A DNA stretch of 64,000 bases, taken from positions 157,501 through 221,500 of the forward strand of contig JAOTOL010001272.1 in NCBI GenBank assembly GCA_034440575.1, in the 5' to 3' direction. Each line of letters starts with the position of its first letter. Position 1 is the stretch's first letter. The notes under the pieces were generated by a model. That model was not told the DNA's origin. It made no database searches and saw only the letters and a list, made by a program, of their open reading frames with translations. Made by a program: the position numbers and the translations under genes. Below are positions 37,011-49,619 of this stretch, one piece after another. This DNA is from Imbricaverruca yamaguchii. Lineage: Eukaryota > Arthropoda > Thecostraca > Neoverrucidae.

Positions 37011-39189
37011 CTAGAGGACAACGTGCTAATGGTAGCACGTCAATCCATGGTCCGGCACACTGCTTGACCACCCTTCGAACTTGTACTGCCTTTATCATGG
37101 CAAAACTACGAACTTTTTTTCTTGAATTTGAATGATGCCATGAAATAATAATTAATTTCTCATACTCATGTATAAGAATCTATTCACCTAGAGAAAAAGC
37201 TGAATTGAAGAACTTCTACAGGAACAGTGTTTCAATTTATTCCGCAGCGAATGAACGAGTGAAACGTGGTTTCGTGGTTGAGCTCGCTAAGTGCAGTGCT
37301 CGCTCAGTGCAGTCATGTTTTCTGGTGACGCTTCAAAGGCAACTAACACGAAACAAATATCCAGCCGTCCGTGCAGCCCGACTCACCCATGTCTGCTCCT
37401 TATACCACGCCCCACCGACACGACCAACAGCACCTCCATGGAAGCATATTGTGGCCAGCTCGGCCCAAACAATGCAGGCGGGTGCTGCCCAGGTTCCCAG
37501 CTGAGAAAAAAACGCTACAACCACTCTTGTCTGGTCCCGATACCACGCCCTACAGACATGACTCAGACATGACTAACACCACTCGGATGAAAGCCCATTC
37601 TTACACGACCAACAATACTCCCACGGAAGCCGATTGTGGCCCGCTCGGCCTAATCACAACAGACGAGAGCCGCCATGGTTCCCAGTCGGGCAATGCGTCA
37701 CCGCTACTTCTGACTGCGGCCGGCGCAATCAGTGCGGCACGACCGACAAACGAGCGCGTCACGCTCGACAGGTAATGCCACACGCGGGAGGCGTCCGGAG
37801 GCCGCCGGGCAGAAACAGGCGCGACCGTCCAGCACCGACAGGGCGACACCTGGTCAAGGTGTCCAGCAGGGGGAGCATTCATAGCATCCAAAGTTAATTT
37901 AGTGAAAAGGTTCATAACGTCCAAAGCTCATAACGTCCAAGGATCATGACGTCCGAAATGTGAAATAAAATCCCAAAAGTCCAAAACAGTCCAAAGTGGC
38001 TTGATAGGGTGCGTTCATAATGCCTAGAGTTCATAAAATCCAAGGATCACAAACTGCAACAAAGTCCAAAACTGGCTTCAGTGGGAGCGTACATAACGTC
38101 CGGAGTTCATAAAGTTCAAGAACGTCCAAAAATAGTTCCTCAGTTACCCGCTAGAGGAGCCTGCGAAGCCCTGACGGTGAAATCGTGCGGCTTTGTCTCC
38201 GCTTTCTGCCAGCAGGTGGCAGGAGTGTGCGGCTATTGTCTCATGGAACCTCGTAAATATGGTGTCAAATGTGGTCTGATCGTTTCTTCAGGTGTGGATT
38301 CTGAATTATTATCAAGTCCCTCCAGGCGACGAATACATTTCCTCCGAGGGTCGCCTTCGGTGGGAAAATTCGTTGCGTGGGTGCAGGGGCTGAGCTTGAG
38401 ACTACTCAGGGAGCACCTTTCCCTCTGAAAAGAGCGCCTCGGGCCGGAAAATACGTTCCAAAGGGGTGGGGGAGGGTCTTTCCCGGTCGGAGCGGCAACA
38501 TCTTCCTCTGGGGAGCGGGGGTAAAGTCTGTCGTGGAATACTGCGGAATGTATCGGAACGTCGCTGCTTATCAGTTATCAGCTGGATGGACGGTCCCCTA
38601 ATACCAGAACTCTGGACTTTGACCATGATGGGTGCGCCTCACCGACGCGCCGGACCGAGCAGCGTAACGAGCGGTGGGGCATAAGTTTGAATGCATACAG
38701 TTCAGTTTGGTGAACGCATAGCAAAATGGAATCAACGATACTTCGCATTCAAATCCAGGGAATTATTGAGGTATAAAAGCTAGGAAGTCCATTTTCTTCG
38801 CGCGTTCTTATTTTACTCGAGTCATTCACAACAGATATCATCACGGCTTAGCAGAAGATGCACATAAATTGTCGTGTGCTTTGCAAGTTGTCTGCAAGAA
38901 ACCTGCTGACTCATTGAACGCAAATAAAAGGACCAAAATATCACCCAAATTTTTCAATTAAAATATTCGCACTGCAGATTTTTGGGCACCCTGGACACCA
39001 CCATATGCCACAATCCCACCAGGTGACCTCAGTTCCACTCGCCGGATAATTATCCTGTGTAGAGAAGCCGACAAGTTGCCCCAGTTTCGCTACGTTGCGA
39101 GAAAAGCGAATTTCTAACCGCCCAATAAATTCTCCTCCCCGTACTTTACTGCTGTTGAGTCGGCATTTACAGCACCTAAGCCGGCAGCC
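37011..39189. other. Unassigned interval with weak repeats
   Basis: Two diverged copies of a block containing GGAAGC, TTGTGGCC, GCTCGGCC and GGTTCCCAG lie at about 37405-37502 and 37598-37690. From 37905 to 38140 short CATAACGTCCAAAG-like phrases recur irregularly. No gene recognised. Confidence 0.35.
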
Positions 39190-39305
39190 GCCGTGGCGTC
39201 TTGCCAGGATAATTGACTTTAGGATTGAGGGTTGCGGGTTCGATCCCCGGGAACTGCGCGACGACATTTTGCTCTTAATTTAACCCTGGTCGGGAGCGAC
39301 CGGTA
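39190..39305 (+). mobile_element. Possible tRNA-derived SINE fragment
   Basis: GGGTTCGATCCCC at about 39236 fits a Pol III B box, followed by a non-tRNA tail containing TTTAACCCTGGTCGG. The matching A box (TGGCGTCTTGCC at about 39195) is poor. It leads directly into a GACT-rich tail. Not a functional tRNA. Confidence 0.4.
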
Positions 39306-39309
39306 CAGT

Positions 39310-39690
39310 AGAAATGGTTCAACTGACTGAACGACTGACAGATTGACGCACTGACTGACAGACAGACTGACTGACTGAGTGACTGGAGGACTGACTGGAG
39401 GACTGACTGAGTGATTGACTGACTGGATGATTGATTGGCTGACTGTCTGACTGACTGACGCCCTCACTGGCTCGCGGACTGACTGACTGACTGACCGTCT
39501 CACTGACTGATGGACTGATTGACCGACTGACGGAATGAAAGAATGATTGACTGACGGAATGGCAGACTGACTAACTGACTAATTGAAGGACTGACTGATT
39601 GAGTGAATGATTGACTGACTGGCTGACTGACGGCCTCCCTGGCTGACGGACTGATTGACTGACCGACTGATTGACGGAATGGCAGACTAA
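39310..39690. repeat. (GACT)n degenerate array
   Basis: Tetranucleotide GACT/GACTGA phrases with frequent substitutions over about 380 bp, probably grown from the tail of the SINE-like fragment. Minus-strand Ser/Val/Gln-rich frames are artefacts. Confidence 0.85.
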
Positions 39691-42123
39691 ATGACTTAGG
39701 GAAATGCATCGCGGGGCTGTAGATATACCACCGGGGCTGGGAGATGCATCTGGATTGAGCCCAAACATTTGCTTGATACGCTCGTGCCACTAGTGCTACT
39801 TTATATCCTTACACTGATGTAGACAGCTCACGATCAAATTCGATTCATTTCAGGCTAAATATGTCTCAATGAATGCGTCCGTGACAAATTTGTTCTCACA
39901 CAGTTCACGATGAATGTGCTTCCTCAGCCAGTGATATTCATGTTTTCGTTTCCAGAATCTGGAGTTAGAAACACCAGAAAGTTGATATTACAGTGGTTGG
40001 GGGAGTTATAATCGATTCCGTGTTGTCAGTGAAATATGATCTTACATTTTTGATATGCTGGCATTGGTGAACAGATATATTGTATAAGGTGAAAAATCGT
40101 TGTTTCTTTTCTTCCTACAGGTGACGATCTAGGATTTCGCAAATCACCCTTCGTCGCTTCTGCATTTCAAAAATAGCATTGTGACTGTCTCGAAGATCAA
40201 ACCAGGTCACGCTATCTTAGGTCACAAGTTCACGGTTTAAAAACAAAACGCGTTAATAGAAATTTCGTCATTGACACAAGATGCAGTGGATCGTGACGAG
40301 TTCACCGATGTGTAGCTTTGTGGAATTCGTGTTACTCTTCACTTAGTTCCAGGCTTTCAAAGAATTCGGTGACCACTCAAGTATGTCCCAGGCTATAACT
40401 CATTAACAGTTGCTTGTATCGTTCTCAAAATTGCATAGCAGCTGGAATATAGTGGCAAACTTGCCCTGCACGAGTATTTTCCTTGGCAAATGAAGTGTAG
40501 GCTGTTATTTTGGCCCCCTCACTTGTCGATTTGTCGTGGAGTGGGCCACCTACTGCAACTCGGATGAATTTCTGCCATTTCTGTTCAGCGCTTGACCTCA
40601 TGACGAGTTAGAACTCTTGTGCAACACAACACACAATATGAATATCAGAGGACTAACATTTTCATCCCCCACGTGCCTCGAACGACAAAAGGATTGTATT
40701 TGAGTAACATGCCGTCCTAAACACAGCATAACAGGCCCCAATAAACTAACACAAAAACAACCATGTATGTCTAATTTAGAACGGATATGTAGACTCTCTT
40801 CATGATACTTTAAGTTTAACGGATATGTGACTTTAGATCATGAGACTTTAAGTCACAATGTCACGAGTGGAAAGAACCGGTAAGCGAAAATTCAGCAATA
40901 ATCAAAATATGCAGTGGATTTTTGTGAGCTTACCCATATATGCTTTTACATAATTTGGTTTGTTTTTCATTGTATTAAAAACCTCAAAAGACACCTTTGG
41001 TAGGCGGCATCTCAGAAATTTGAGAGGCCATTGCTCCTTGACCATTCACCAGATCTTTCTAAAAATGGCACAGCTGGATTCAGTGCATCAAGTAACCCCA
41101 TACAATGACTTTAATCAAAGTATAAAATCTTGGGTGTTATGGTCTTGTTGATTTGTTATGAATGGGCCCGCTGTAGATTCAGCCATGTCGAAACAAGAGG
41201 TTGCCATTATGACACCATATGCACGTGAAAGCTGTGAAGAGCGACCAAGTTTTTTTTTGTAGCTATTCCTAATGACAATTGAGATTGAAAAGCATGAAGA
41301 AGGCAGTGGGACTGAATGAGCATCATCAAGAATCCGGGTTAGTCAAGGCAAAGTATATGCTTTCGTTAGCATGGGAAAATATGGGAATCATTGACGTTAG
41401 TGCACACTCGAAGATGGGTGTTTTGAGCTGCAATGAATCTTGAGCACTGTGCATGAGATGCATGGGATCCTCAGGAATGAAAAGAAATAGAGCAGTGGAC
41501 CAAGTTAATTATCACATATCTCTAAATCTTACCATGTCCATCCTTGTACAGAAAACTACTGAAACATACCATCCATTTTAGGTGAATGAGGAGAGTTTTT
41601 CATAACATTGCCCGCTCTTTCTGAACAGCAATGGTTTTGATGTTGCAAGTGGGAACGGCTTGTAATAATAGTGGAATACGTTTGCACGATTTCTTGTGTT
41701 ATTAGCTGCTGATATTGCACATGCCTCGTGCTAACGCTTTCATGCATACGTGTTCCCTTATGTAGTGCATAAGTACCAAAGGTGTCCTGGTCAGAACATT
41801 TTCAGATTGATAAGTGTAAAAGAGGAATTAGCGTTAGCAGGCACCAACCAGGGGGTCTGAACCATTACAACCCACCCTGGAACTTCAGTCATATGCAGTG
41901 GACATCCGATTGCCTGCATTTTCTCTTGAGGCCAATTCCACGACAAATCGACAACACCCAATATATTATATATTTGGATGAAAAGATTTGTGTAGGGTTA
42001 CCTGATCCGTCGAACCTAGTTGTGGTATCTTTTTTATAGGAAGATCATGTCAACGGTCAAGGAGTTATAGCCTCCGGCATTTCTGAGATGTCGCCAAGCA
42101 AGGGTGTCTTTTGAGGTCCTTGA

Positions 42124-43107
42124 TACGCGACCTGGAGGGCCTATGCAAAGTACGCGCACTGGAGGGGGATCGGATAAGATCTAAGATAAGATCACCCCAT
42201 AGGATCTCCGCTCCTATTAAAGCTTGAGTAACAAAATTATCAGGTTGGATGGGTACGGTAGTTAACTCTACTGTGTGCTATTTTAATGATCTTAGGTCAA
42301 TATCTTCAATCAAATGAGGCCGCATAAGTCCAAATTTCATTGCTTTCACTGGCTTGGCTTGTAATTGCTATGGATCGCTGCGATTGGGTTTACATCCTCC
42401 AAAATCGGCATCAGTGATGTTTTGTACATTACTAATGATGCAATGCAGATGCTAGAACCGGCATTTGGCCTCAGGTAACCTATATAGCAGCACTTTATCA
42501 GGTCAGTTACCTATTCCAGTTACCTGAACCGGGCCGCTCGCCCAACTACTCCGTCGGGCGGCTCGGTGCAATCGGCTTTGCGACGAAAGGAGTGAAGTAC
42601 ATGAATACAGTATGGAAACGAATAGGTACACAATGACAAACAGTAGCTTTCAGGATGTGTACAGAGTAACATGTAAAGTGACATCAATCACATGACAGTC
42701 ATTTGCTTTTATGACAACATTCTAGTTGACAAAGTTCAGTTTCATTAACCTGTCATGAACTTGACCTGACTTGACATCGGTGACCTAACATGACCTTCAA
42801 ACCACAAAGCATAACAATATACATCAAACAAGCCGCCGGTGTTGTCAAAAACACTTCCTTTTTCAATATACGGGAAGCGCATCAGCGACGATTTTTGTGG
42901 TCTTGCGCTACGAAATGTTTTGGATTTAACGGCCTCTAACTCGACAAATGTTCGGCCAGTTTCCGTTTTTCTTGCTTTAAACGACGAGCCGGACATTTCT
43001 AAGCAGGTACGCAAAAATATAGAGTATATCGACTGGCAAAATCTGGAGTTATGTACGAAAAATCGGATTGGTGGGCGTACTTCTCCCCCCCCCCTGCACT
43101 GCGCATG
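42124..43107 (+). mobile_element. Family B TTAA element, copy B2 (984 bp) in ID2 right arm
   Basis: Starts TACGCGACCTGGAGGG and ends CTGCACTGCGCATG; flanking tetramers are TTGA (42120-42123) and TAAA (43108-43111), both one change from TTAA. The ID2 left arm at about 40974-40980, read on the minus strand, has GAGGTTTTTAATAC without the element, which is the empty site. It contains an intact TTAA at 42926-42929 where copy B1 received family A copy A5. Confidence 0.85.
42926..42929. other. Pre-insertion TTAA for family A copy A5
   Basis: Uninterrupted TTTGGATTTAACGGCCTC. The paralogous sequence in B1 is split by an 833-bp family A element flanked by TTAA on both sides and followed by CGGCC. 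The third partial body copy is also uninterrupted here (33521-33530, TTTACCGACC). Confidence 0.88.
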
Positions 43108-43660
43108 TAAATACCATGAAAAACAATCCGAGTGGTGCAAAAATATATATCGTTGAACTCACAATAGTCCACTGCATCTTTTGTCCCTTTCGAAATTTTC
43201 TATCACGGGCCATTTGAAATCGTGATATCGTGGCCTAAGGTAATCGGATCTACTTCAAGTATCGCGACAGTCACAATGCGATTTGAAAAAGCGCAGAATG
43301 TAGTCCGATATATTATCTTTCAAAGCAAAATAAATAAACAAATATATGGTTTACCCAATACCTACAGCGCTATATCGGGTTTACCAAAACCAACAAATCC
43401 TTTCAAAATTAGGCATGCAGAGTTGTTTTCGCGCCAGTTCATCGTCGCCTGTTTTAATATTGGTTTAGAAAAGCATATTACTGAAATACAAGCCTTTTGA
43501 TGTTCGAGGAACGTATCCCATCACGTGCAGGTATCCTATTACGATGAGTAATCCCATTCATCTCGAACTGCTTGAGAACAAATTTGGCGCGACGCATCCA
43601 TTGATACATGCTGAGCCTGAAATAAATCGCGTTGGATCATGAGCTGTCTACATCGGTGTA

Positions 43661-44717
43661 ATACAAAGTAACAAAATTACACAACGCAATGCAATATAAT
43701 AATTTGCTACCGTAAAGCATTATAATACAATGCAATACAATGATCTCCCGATGTGCAGATAATCCTATATCTTGTCAGAATCCCAGTTCAGACCGACGAT
43801 CTGTCATTACGATAATATTAATCAACCAAAACTGCATCAGCCAGCACACCAACACGTTTCACTTCACCCCATGGATGTAACCATGGATACGAAACGGGGG
43901 GACAAACCCGGAACGCGGTAAGTTTGAATAGGATAGAGGGACCTAGCCCCGCCTTCCCTTCCCTCCCCCTTCCCCGAATACAAAGTCTTACATTTCAGGC
44001 ACTTCTTTTCAATGCCATTTTCAGACACTTCAATTAAATGTTAAGCGTTATATTTTTTTTTTCTTCAGATTTACCATTGTTAAATTATATTTTGGAGACT
44101 AAATATTCTACGAAAATTAGCAAGTTTCATTACTTATCGCTACTTATGAACGACTAGTTTTATGTCGTACGTCCTGGACCCGATTTCACGACCACCATAG
44201 AGCAATGCTTTATGCTAAACGCTGCCCTCTCGTAGCAGGAAAAATATTGAACATCTGCCAATAGTTTTATGGTAAAAAATACGAACATGCAATTTCCTTT
44301 CCCATGCTTTCAGGTTTTATTGGGACACATTTTGATGCAATGAGAACCAGGGAGGGTAAAGGGTCTGGAACTGAGGGCATGCGCCCCCACGTCGAAGATG
44401 GCGTCCCATAGACCGGGAAAATGCGTCCCTCTGAAAACGCTCCAGTGTACCCGCTCGATTTTTTTTCGCCTGTGGCGCATAGGCAGGTGCTTTCACAGTG
44501 GCGCCGCTACAAAGAAATGTCCCCCTCCACACAGGTGCCCACATGACAATTCCTCAGTTCTTCACTTGATTACAACATTGCTCCCTCGCGGTTATGAACC
44601 CGGGCTATGTATTTATTTATTTATTTCGCGATACATGCCCTCCACGTGCAGTGGCTATTATCAACCGTCTGGGTATAACTCACAGATATTTACAAAGAAA
44701 GAATAGATTTCTGGTCA
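43661..44717. other. Unassigned interval
   Basis: A/T-rich with loose AATACAATGCAATACAATG repetition at 43690-43745. Short phrases at 44395-44440 (GACCGGGAAAATGCGTCCC) recall 38430-38500 and ID3 arms. No gene recognised. Confidence 0.35.
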
Positions 44718-44718
44718 A

Positions 44719-45015
44719 TAGTGGGGGCAGATGCGCAACAAACATTCGTACGCCAACATAATACAATACCCATATCACTATCTGCACTACACACAGCGTG
44801 CTTGCAACACGAACTATAAACGAGCAGTTTATAGAGGTGATTGGAATGCGATGTCCTAAAGGTGAGTTCGTAGTTTACACACATCCATTAAGTTTTTTGT
44901 GTGTGGCTAGTGTTGTTTATGGAGATAAACTAGTGGATGTTTCTTCAAGTTAGACAGCCTCGATGTTTCAGTAGGAAGTTTATTATAGTGGAAGTTATAA
45001 AGGTTATTACTATAT
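44719..45015 (-). mobile_element. LINE-B 3' end fragment
   Basis: Matches 53001-53280 base for base with about 15 percent differences, including AGATGCGCAACAAACATTCG and TTAGACAGCCTCGATGTTTC. Both copies stop at the same place on the left (TAGTGGGNGCAG), which defines the 3' terminus of the element on the minus strand. Contains only the last codons plus the 3' untranslated region. Confidence 0.8.
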
Positions 45016-45029
45016 ATTGGTTTAGAAAA

Positions 45030-46175
45030 TAGCGATCGTGTCTCACAAATCTCTTGGACTGCAGGTAGCATCTTAAAATGGATAGAGTTGTGGCTTTCAG
45101 ATAGACAGCAGAGTGATGCTAAATGGTACAGTCATCATGCAAAATGTTCTTAGTGGAGTCCCCCAGGGGTCAGTACTGGGGCCACTACTATTCATTATAA
45201 TTGTAAATAACATTGAAAGTGGCCCAAGCAGTAGGGCTTTGAAATTTGCGGATGACTTGAAGGTCTTTAGGGCAACAACAGGTCACAAGGAGCATATCTC
45301 GCCACAGAAAGACTTAGTCGAACTTGTGAAGTGGTACGAAGAATGACAAATGAAACTTAATTTCGATAAGTGCAAAATCTTGCATGTAAGTAAGCAGCAT
45401 ATGAAGGCTCCATACTTGATGGGTGACCAAGTACTATCAGTGAATCAACAGGAGAAGGATTTAGGTGTTATTCTAACCACAAAATTGGGGCATCAGAACA
45501 AACCAAGGAGGTTAGGAAGAAGGCACTGAGAATGCTTGGGAAATATATAGGAATGTATCATACAGAAGTGAGGAAGTCATCAGAAAGCTTTACTGGGTAT
45601 ATAAGGCCACTTTGGAATACTGCATCCAAGCTTGGTCTCCTAGCTATGAAAAAAATTGTTGGCGTTTAGAGAGAGAGAGAGAGCTCAAGAGAGGGCTACA
45701 AAAGTGGTTAATGATATAAGGAACCTGGCATATGAGGAAAGATTGAAGAAATTGAATATGTTTTCACTTAGATATAGAAGGCTGAGTGGAAATCTCATCG
45801 AGGTCTTAAAATTTGTCCATGTTCTGGAGAAAGGATATCTTGGGGAAATGTTTGAATTTAACAGAAATGATGCAATCAGAGGTCATTAATTATCAATTGA
45901 AGTTAACCACAGGATGACAAGGTTAAGACAGACCTTCGTCACTAACAGGATAGTAGAACACTGGAACCAGCTGCCAGAAACCATTGTCAGAAGCAGCGAA
46001 TTGAACATCTTTAAAAACAGCATAGGCAATCATTATAAGAATAGAGGGCTTGTTTTTCAGTATTCCATGGAGGGCTGATCGACAGATTTGGTGGGCAATT
46101 GCTTGAGTGTACAGAGTGCAACCAAGAAGGGCACTTGTGGCTTATAGTTGCACAAATATTTTATGTCTTTATATA
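45030..46175 (+). mobile_element. LINE-A copy 2: deleted reverse transcriptase
   Basis: Same lineage as 35170-37010. After CGTGTCTCACAAATCTCTTGG a deletion of roughly 130 bp removes the segment with the first catalytic Asp, joining directly to GCAGGTAGCATCTTAAAATGG. A 2-bp loss near 45113 shifts the frame. GVPQGSVLGPLLFI and KFADDLKVF remain at about 45155-45260, then breaks, then the C-terminal part from 45656, with the codon that is TAA in copy 1 preserved as CAG. The 3' tail diverges from copy 1 after TTTTATGTCTTTAT. Confidence 0.88.
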
Positions 46176-46540
46176 GAAGTTGTTTGCATAGTGGGAGCTG
46201 TTATAGGCTAGTTATACAATTGTGTACATTCACATAAATTGTGGCTTCTCTGGCAAAGTTGACAACCCCCATTGAACCAGTAAGAGGAAAACGGATAAAT
46301 TGAAAGAAGTTCTATATTTTATATGTCCGGAACAGCAATGTGGCAACGTAAATTAAAAACCAGCGATGAGAGCACCGTCCAAGCAGGTTATTGCGGATTG
46401 CTTGGAGAGCCCCTAGTCATGTAGGATACGAGTGCTTGCTATCACAACGGCTGCGAACAAACACAGAGCTGACCATCCTATTCCAATGACACTCAATCAT
46501 TATAAACACGCCGAACCATCGACATCTTTGAAATTATTAC
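46176..46540. other. Unassigned interval
   Basis: Nothing recognised. Confidence 0.3.
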
Positions 46541-46544
46541 CTTG

Positions 46545-47695
46545 ACCTCGAGGCTTGATCTGACATGTTCCGGTTTTAAATCCTACTCCAGAGTTGCCCA
46601 CGAGCAAAATCTTAATCCCAAGCATGGGTAGTTTGGGAGAAAATAACGAAACGTGGGAGGACAGAAGAAATGAGTTCGACCTTTGACTTTGAAATTGATG
46701 TCATTTCTGAACAGTCTGAATGGAGTACGAAACGGCACGTCGAATGACTCCACTATATCAAAATTGAAGATATAGCGACGAGGCGCGAGAACTTCGAGCC
46801 ATTTAAGCTAACCTTCGGTCTTGTGGGTTGAAAAAAAGGTGAGGCGACCAAAGAAATCGGTTTGACCTTTGACCTTAGAAATTCGTACTATTTGGTAGCA
46901 TTATATTACGACAGAAGCCACATCGGGTGACACCCACATGCTGCAACTTGAACCGATAGCGACGAAACGAGAGGTCGTCGAAAAATTCAAACTAGACTTT
47001 GAGCCTTAGGCTTAACCTTGACTTATCTCGGTTCAAAAAATGTTACTCGAGGGTTCATCATGGGCTTGATAGTGGATCCGGGTAAACTTGGGCAAGAACT
47101 ACAAGGGTGAGACAACCGAAGAAATCAGCTTGAATTTTGATTCGTCAAGATTACTTCTAAAGTTCAACTTTATGATAGTGCACAAGACAACACGAATGAC
47201 AACACGAATGGCATCCATTTTCTGCAAATTGAAGCCATAGCTACGAAACGCGAGGACATGGAAGACCTCAGTCAAACCTTTCACCTTGACCTGTCCTGGT
47301 TTGAAATGTTACTCGAGTGTTCACCACTGATTATTGCTTGATACCAGATTTGGGTAGGTTTGAGAAAAAACGAAATACATGGGCGATCGAAGGATCAGCT
47401 TGGCCTTTGTTCTTGAAGAATTGATTGCTTACCTTTCTGATACTACATAGCACGTCGAAAGACGCTCATTTGATTGAAACTGAGGCGAATGCAACCGAAT
47501 CCCGCGTTCGGTCGATATCGCTTCAATATCGCAATTTAATAAATCAAGCTAGCCTTTGACCTGAAAGTTTGACCTTGACATTTACATATTTAAAATGTTG
47601 CACGATGGTTCACCACAGGATATTGCTTGATACCAGATTTGGACAGGTTCGGGTGAACACAATGGGAGACGACCGAAGAAACCGGTTTGCGTTGA
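46545..47695. repeat. Diverged tandem repeat of roughly 265-290 bp, 4-5 units
   Basis: Blocks containing ACCTTGAC, AAATGTTACTCGAG-like, GTTCACCA, TTGCTTGATACCAGATTTGG and GAAGAAATCGGTTTGACC recur at about 46545, 46810, 47018, 47281 and 47570. A shared second half has CACGTCGAATGAC, AATTGAAG-CATAG-GACGAAACGCGAGG. High divergence indicates age. No coding frame persists. Confidence 0.7.
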
Positions 47696-47814
47696 ACCTA
47701 GATCGCTAAAGTGGTAACGTCAGACTTACCTAGTTCCTTCCAGGGAGTTCAGTACCGGCTGTAGTCTTTGCGATAATTGATTCGAACGATCATACGCTGT
47801 AAAAAAAAATGATT

Positions 47815-48130
47815 GGCACCCCTTGGGTGCTATGTCAGATGTCAAATTCCAGCACCAAAGGGCTGCTTGAATTAAGCACCTTTCTGGAGTTGGCATCACA
47901 TCGCAAAATTTCAGGTGCTAAAGTATAAGCATGGTGCTTACAGCTAGCACCTTTTCATTTGGCTATATTCAGTAGCAGGGTGCTTGCGATTTATCACCCC
48001 CAGGGTACTAGCTTTTTCTCACGCCATAAACCAGCACCTCTGGGGTACGGTTCGCCTACCCTGCTACCACATTTAGCACCCCTTGGGTGCTTAAACCCAA
48101 TTTGGTCTCCTTGATAGTAACGTACAGGTG
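47815..48130. repeat. AGCACC/GGTGCT motif cluster, ID1 left end
   Basis: At least ten GCACC or GGTGC motifs in both orientations within about 315 bp of the terminus, including the near-palindrome GCACCCCTTGGGTGC (twice). The same cluster is mirrored at 61838-62095. Clustered subterminal motifs are typical of transposase-binding regions in several DNA transposon groups. Confidence 0.6.
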
Positions 48131-48282
48131 CTGGTAGCTTCCTGTGTTTATGCGGACGGATAACTTCTTTTACTGCATGTTAGCTTCCGATACCGATTTT
48201 AAATATTATAGCAAACAGGATGCTTACAGGCGATATAACCTCTTAAGGCATTCGCATACAAATAGCAAGGCAACGGAATACG

Positions 48283-48556
<274 letters not shown>

Positions 48557-49074
48557 TGTGTGATGGTTCCAAGTTGGTTGGTTATTTGGGCTCAGGGGCG
48601 CATCGACTGCTTCGGTCATACAGCGCCCATGACGGTTCCAAGTTTGTTCACGGCTAGTTCTGCACCAATTTCGCTTTAGGCTTCGTTAGTGCGGCAGTTC
48701 AGACTGCGAACCTGGTACAGACCAGTGCAGACTTTCAATCCTGGTATGGTACAGACTGCAGGTGGACTACTGTTCAGCATCGTCTATCATGTACCTGTTT
48801 TATCCCCCTATATTGTGCATGTCGGATGAAGCTTCACTCCGTCGAAACGTTCCGCAATGAAACCAGGGACTTCGGGGGAAGCAATTTATTGAAGGGAATA
48901 TCCAAGTCAGCCGATATAAAAATAGCTAAAGCAACAAAACTCATCACGATGATTTTTTTTCTACAATCCGGGCCACTATTCAATCCAGTGCACCACAAAC
49001 CTTTAAGTTTTTTTTTTCACTGCCTGCACTTTAGCACTTTCTGGGTCACTGACACATGATCGTTGATGCATACG

Positions 49075-49343
49075 TTACACCGTTCCACGTAGTACAAAAG
49101 AACGTTGAACTTCGTAGTGAATCGCAGGTTCAGCAAGGAATGAGTAATATTCTGACAAAGTAGATGGCACAGTAGCATGACAAAATAGAAGGTTGATTTC
49201 CGCATCAGCGATCGCCAGCACCACAGCTCCAGCAACAACCGAATTATTAGTTGGGAATATCGGTATAGTGTTCTCGTTGACACCATCAAATAGTGTGGCA
49301 TGTGGACTCCCCAATAGGCAGATGGTTTGCTTCGAGGTATCGT
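49075..49343 (-). pseudogene. ID1 left-arm copy of candidate terminal exon
   Basis: Starts after a TTTACTATTTTCAG acceptor (ending at 49344 on minus) and reads DTSKQTIC, then FDGVNENTIPIFP, LLFCHATV, SEYYSFLAEPAIHYEVQ, FVLRGTV, then TAA where the right-arm copy has CAA. Relative to that copy there is one in-frame 3-nt deletion and no frameshift across about 85 codons, in contrast to frequent non-triplet indels in adjacent sequence. No known domain. Confidence 0.5.
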
Positions 49344-49619
49344 CTGAAAATAGTAAATCGTCGTCATTGTGAAGTTATGCATGGGTTCTAACACGCGATA
49401 AAAACCTGTCACCCATGCATTGATTAGTCATAGTGTGGCACCAAAAACCAAGCTTGTATGTACATAATCATGCCTATGACCGGGTTAGACGTTTGGGTAT
49501 CAACAAACTAGTTTTGCTTCCAACTGATCCTGAAAGCATTACACACGTTTCGAAACATTTTCTTAGACAGCGGTACCAAATGCACATATCATACGACAGA
49601 CCTAACCAGCCGATATCAC

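Larger units (their letters stand above)
39812..43658. mobile_element. ID2: inverted duplication bounded by CACTG-like termini and TA
   Basis: The left end TA-CACTGATGTAGACAGCTCA (39810 on) is matched in inverse by TGAGCTGTCTACATCGGTG-TA ending at 43660. Arms align inwards: 39830-39930 with 43540-43640, about 40665-40720 with 43470-43520, 40860-41160 with 41935-42118 plus 43110-43200. The left arm has about 730 bp extra (39935-40660) and the right arm holds family B copy B2. The spacer is about 0.77 kb. Arms are diverged, with indels, so this is not an assembly artefact. Termini and TA resemble CMC-type (Mirage-like) DNA transposons, but no transposase is seen. Confidence 0.6.

Noticed and set aside
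39195..39260. Functional tRNA gene with GGGTTCGATCCCC
   Set aside because: No acceptor-stem pairing or proper A box; a non-tRNA tail follows.
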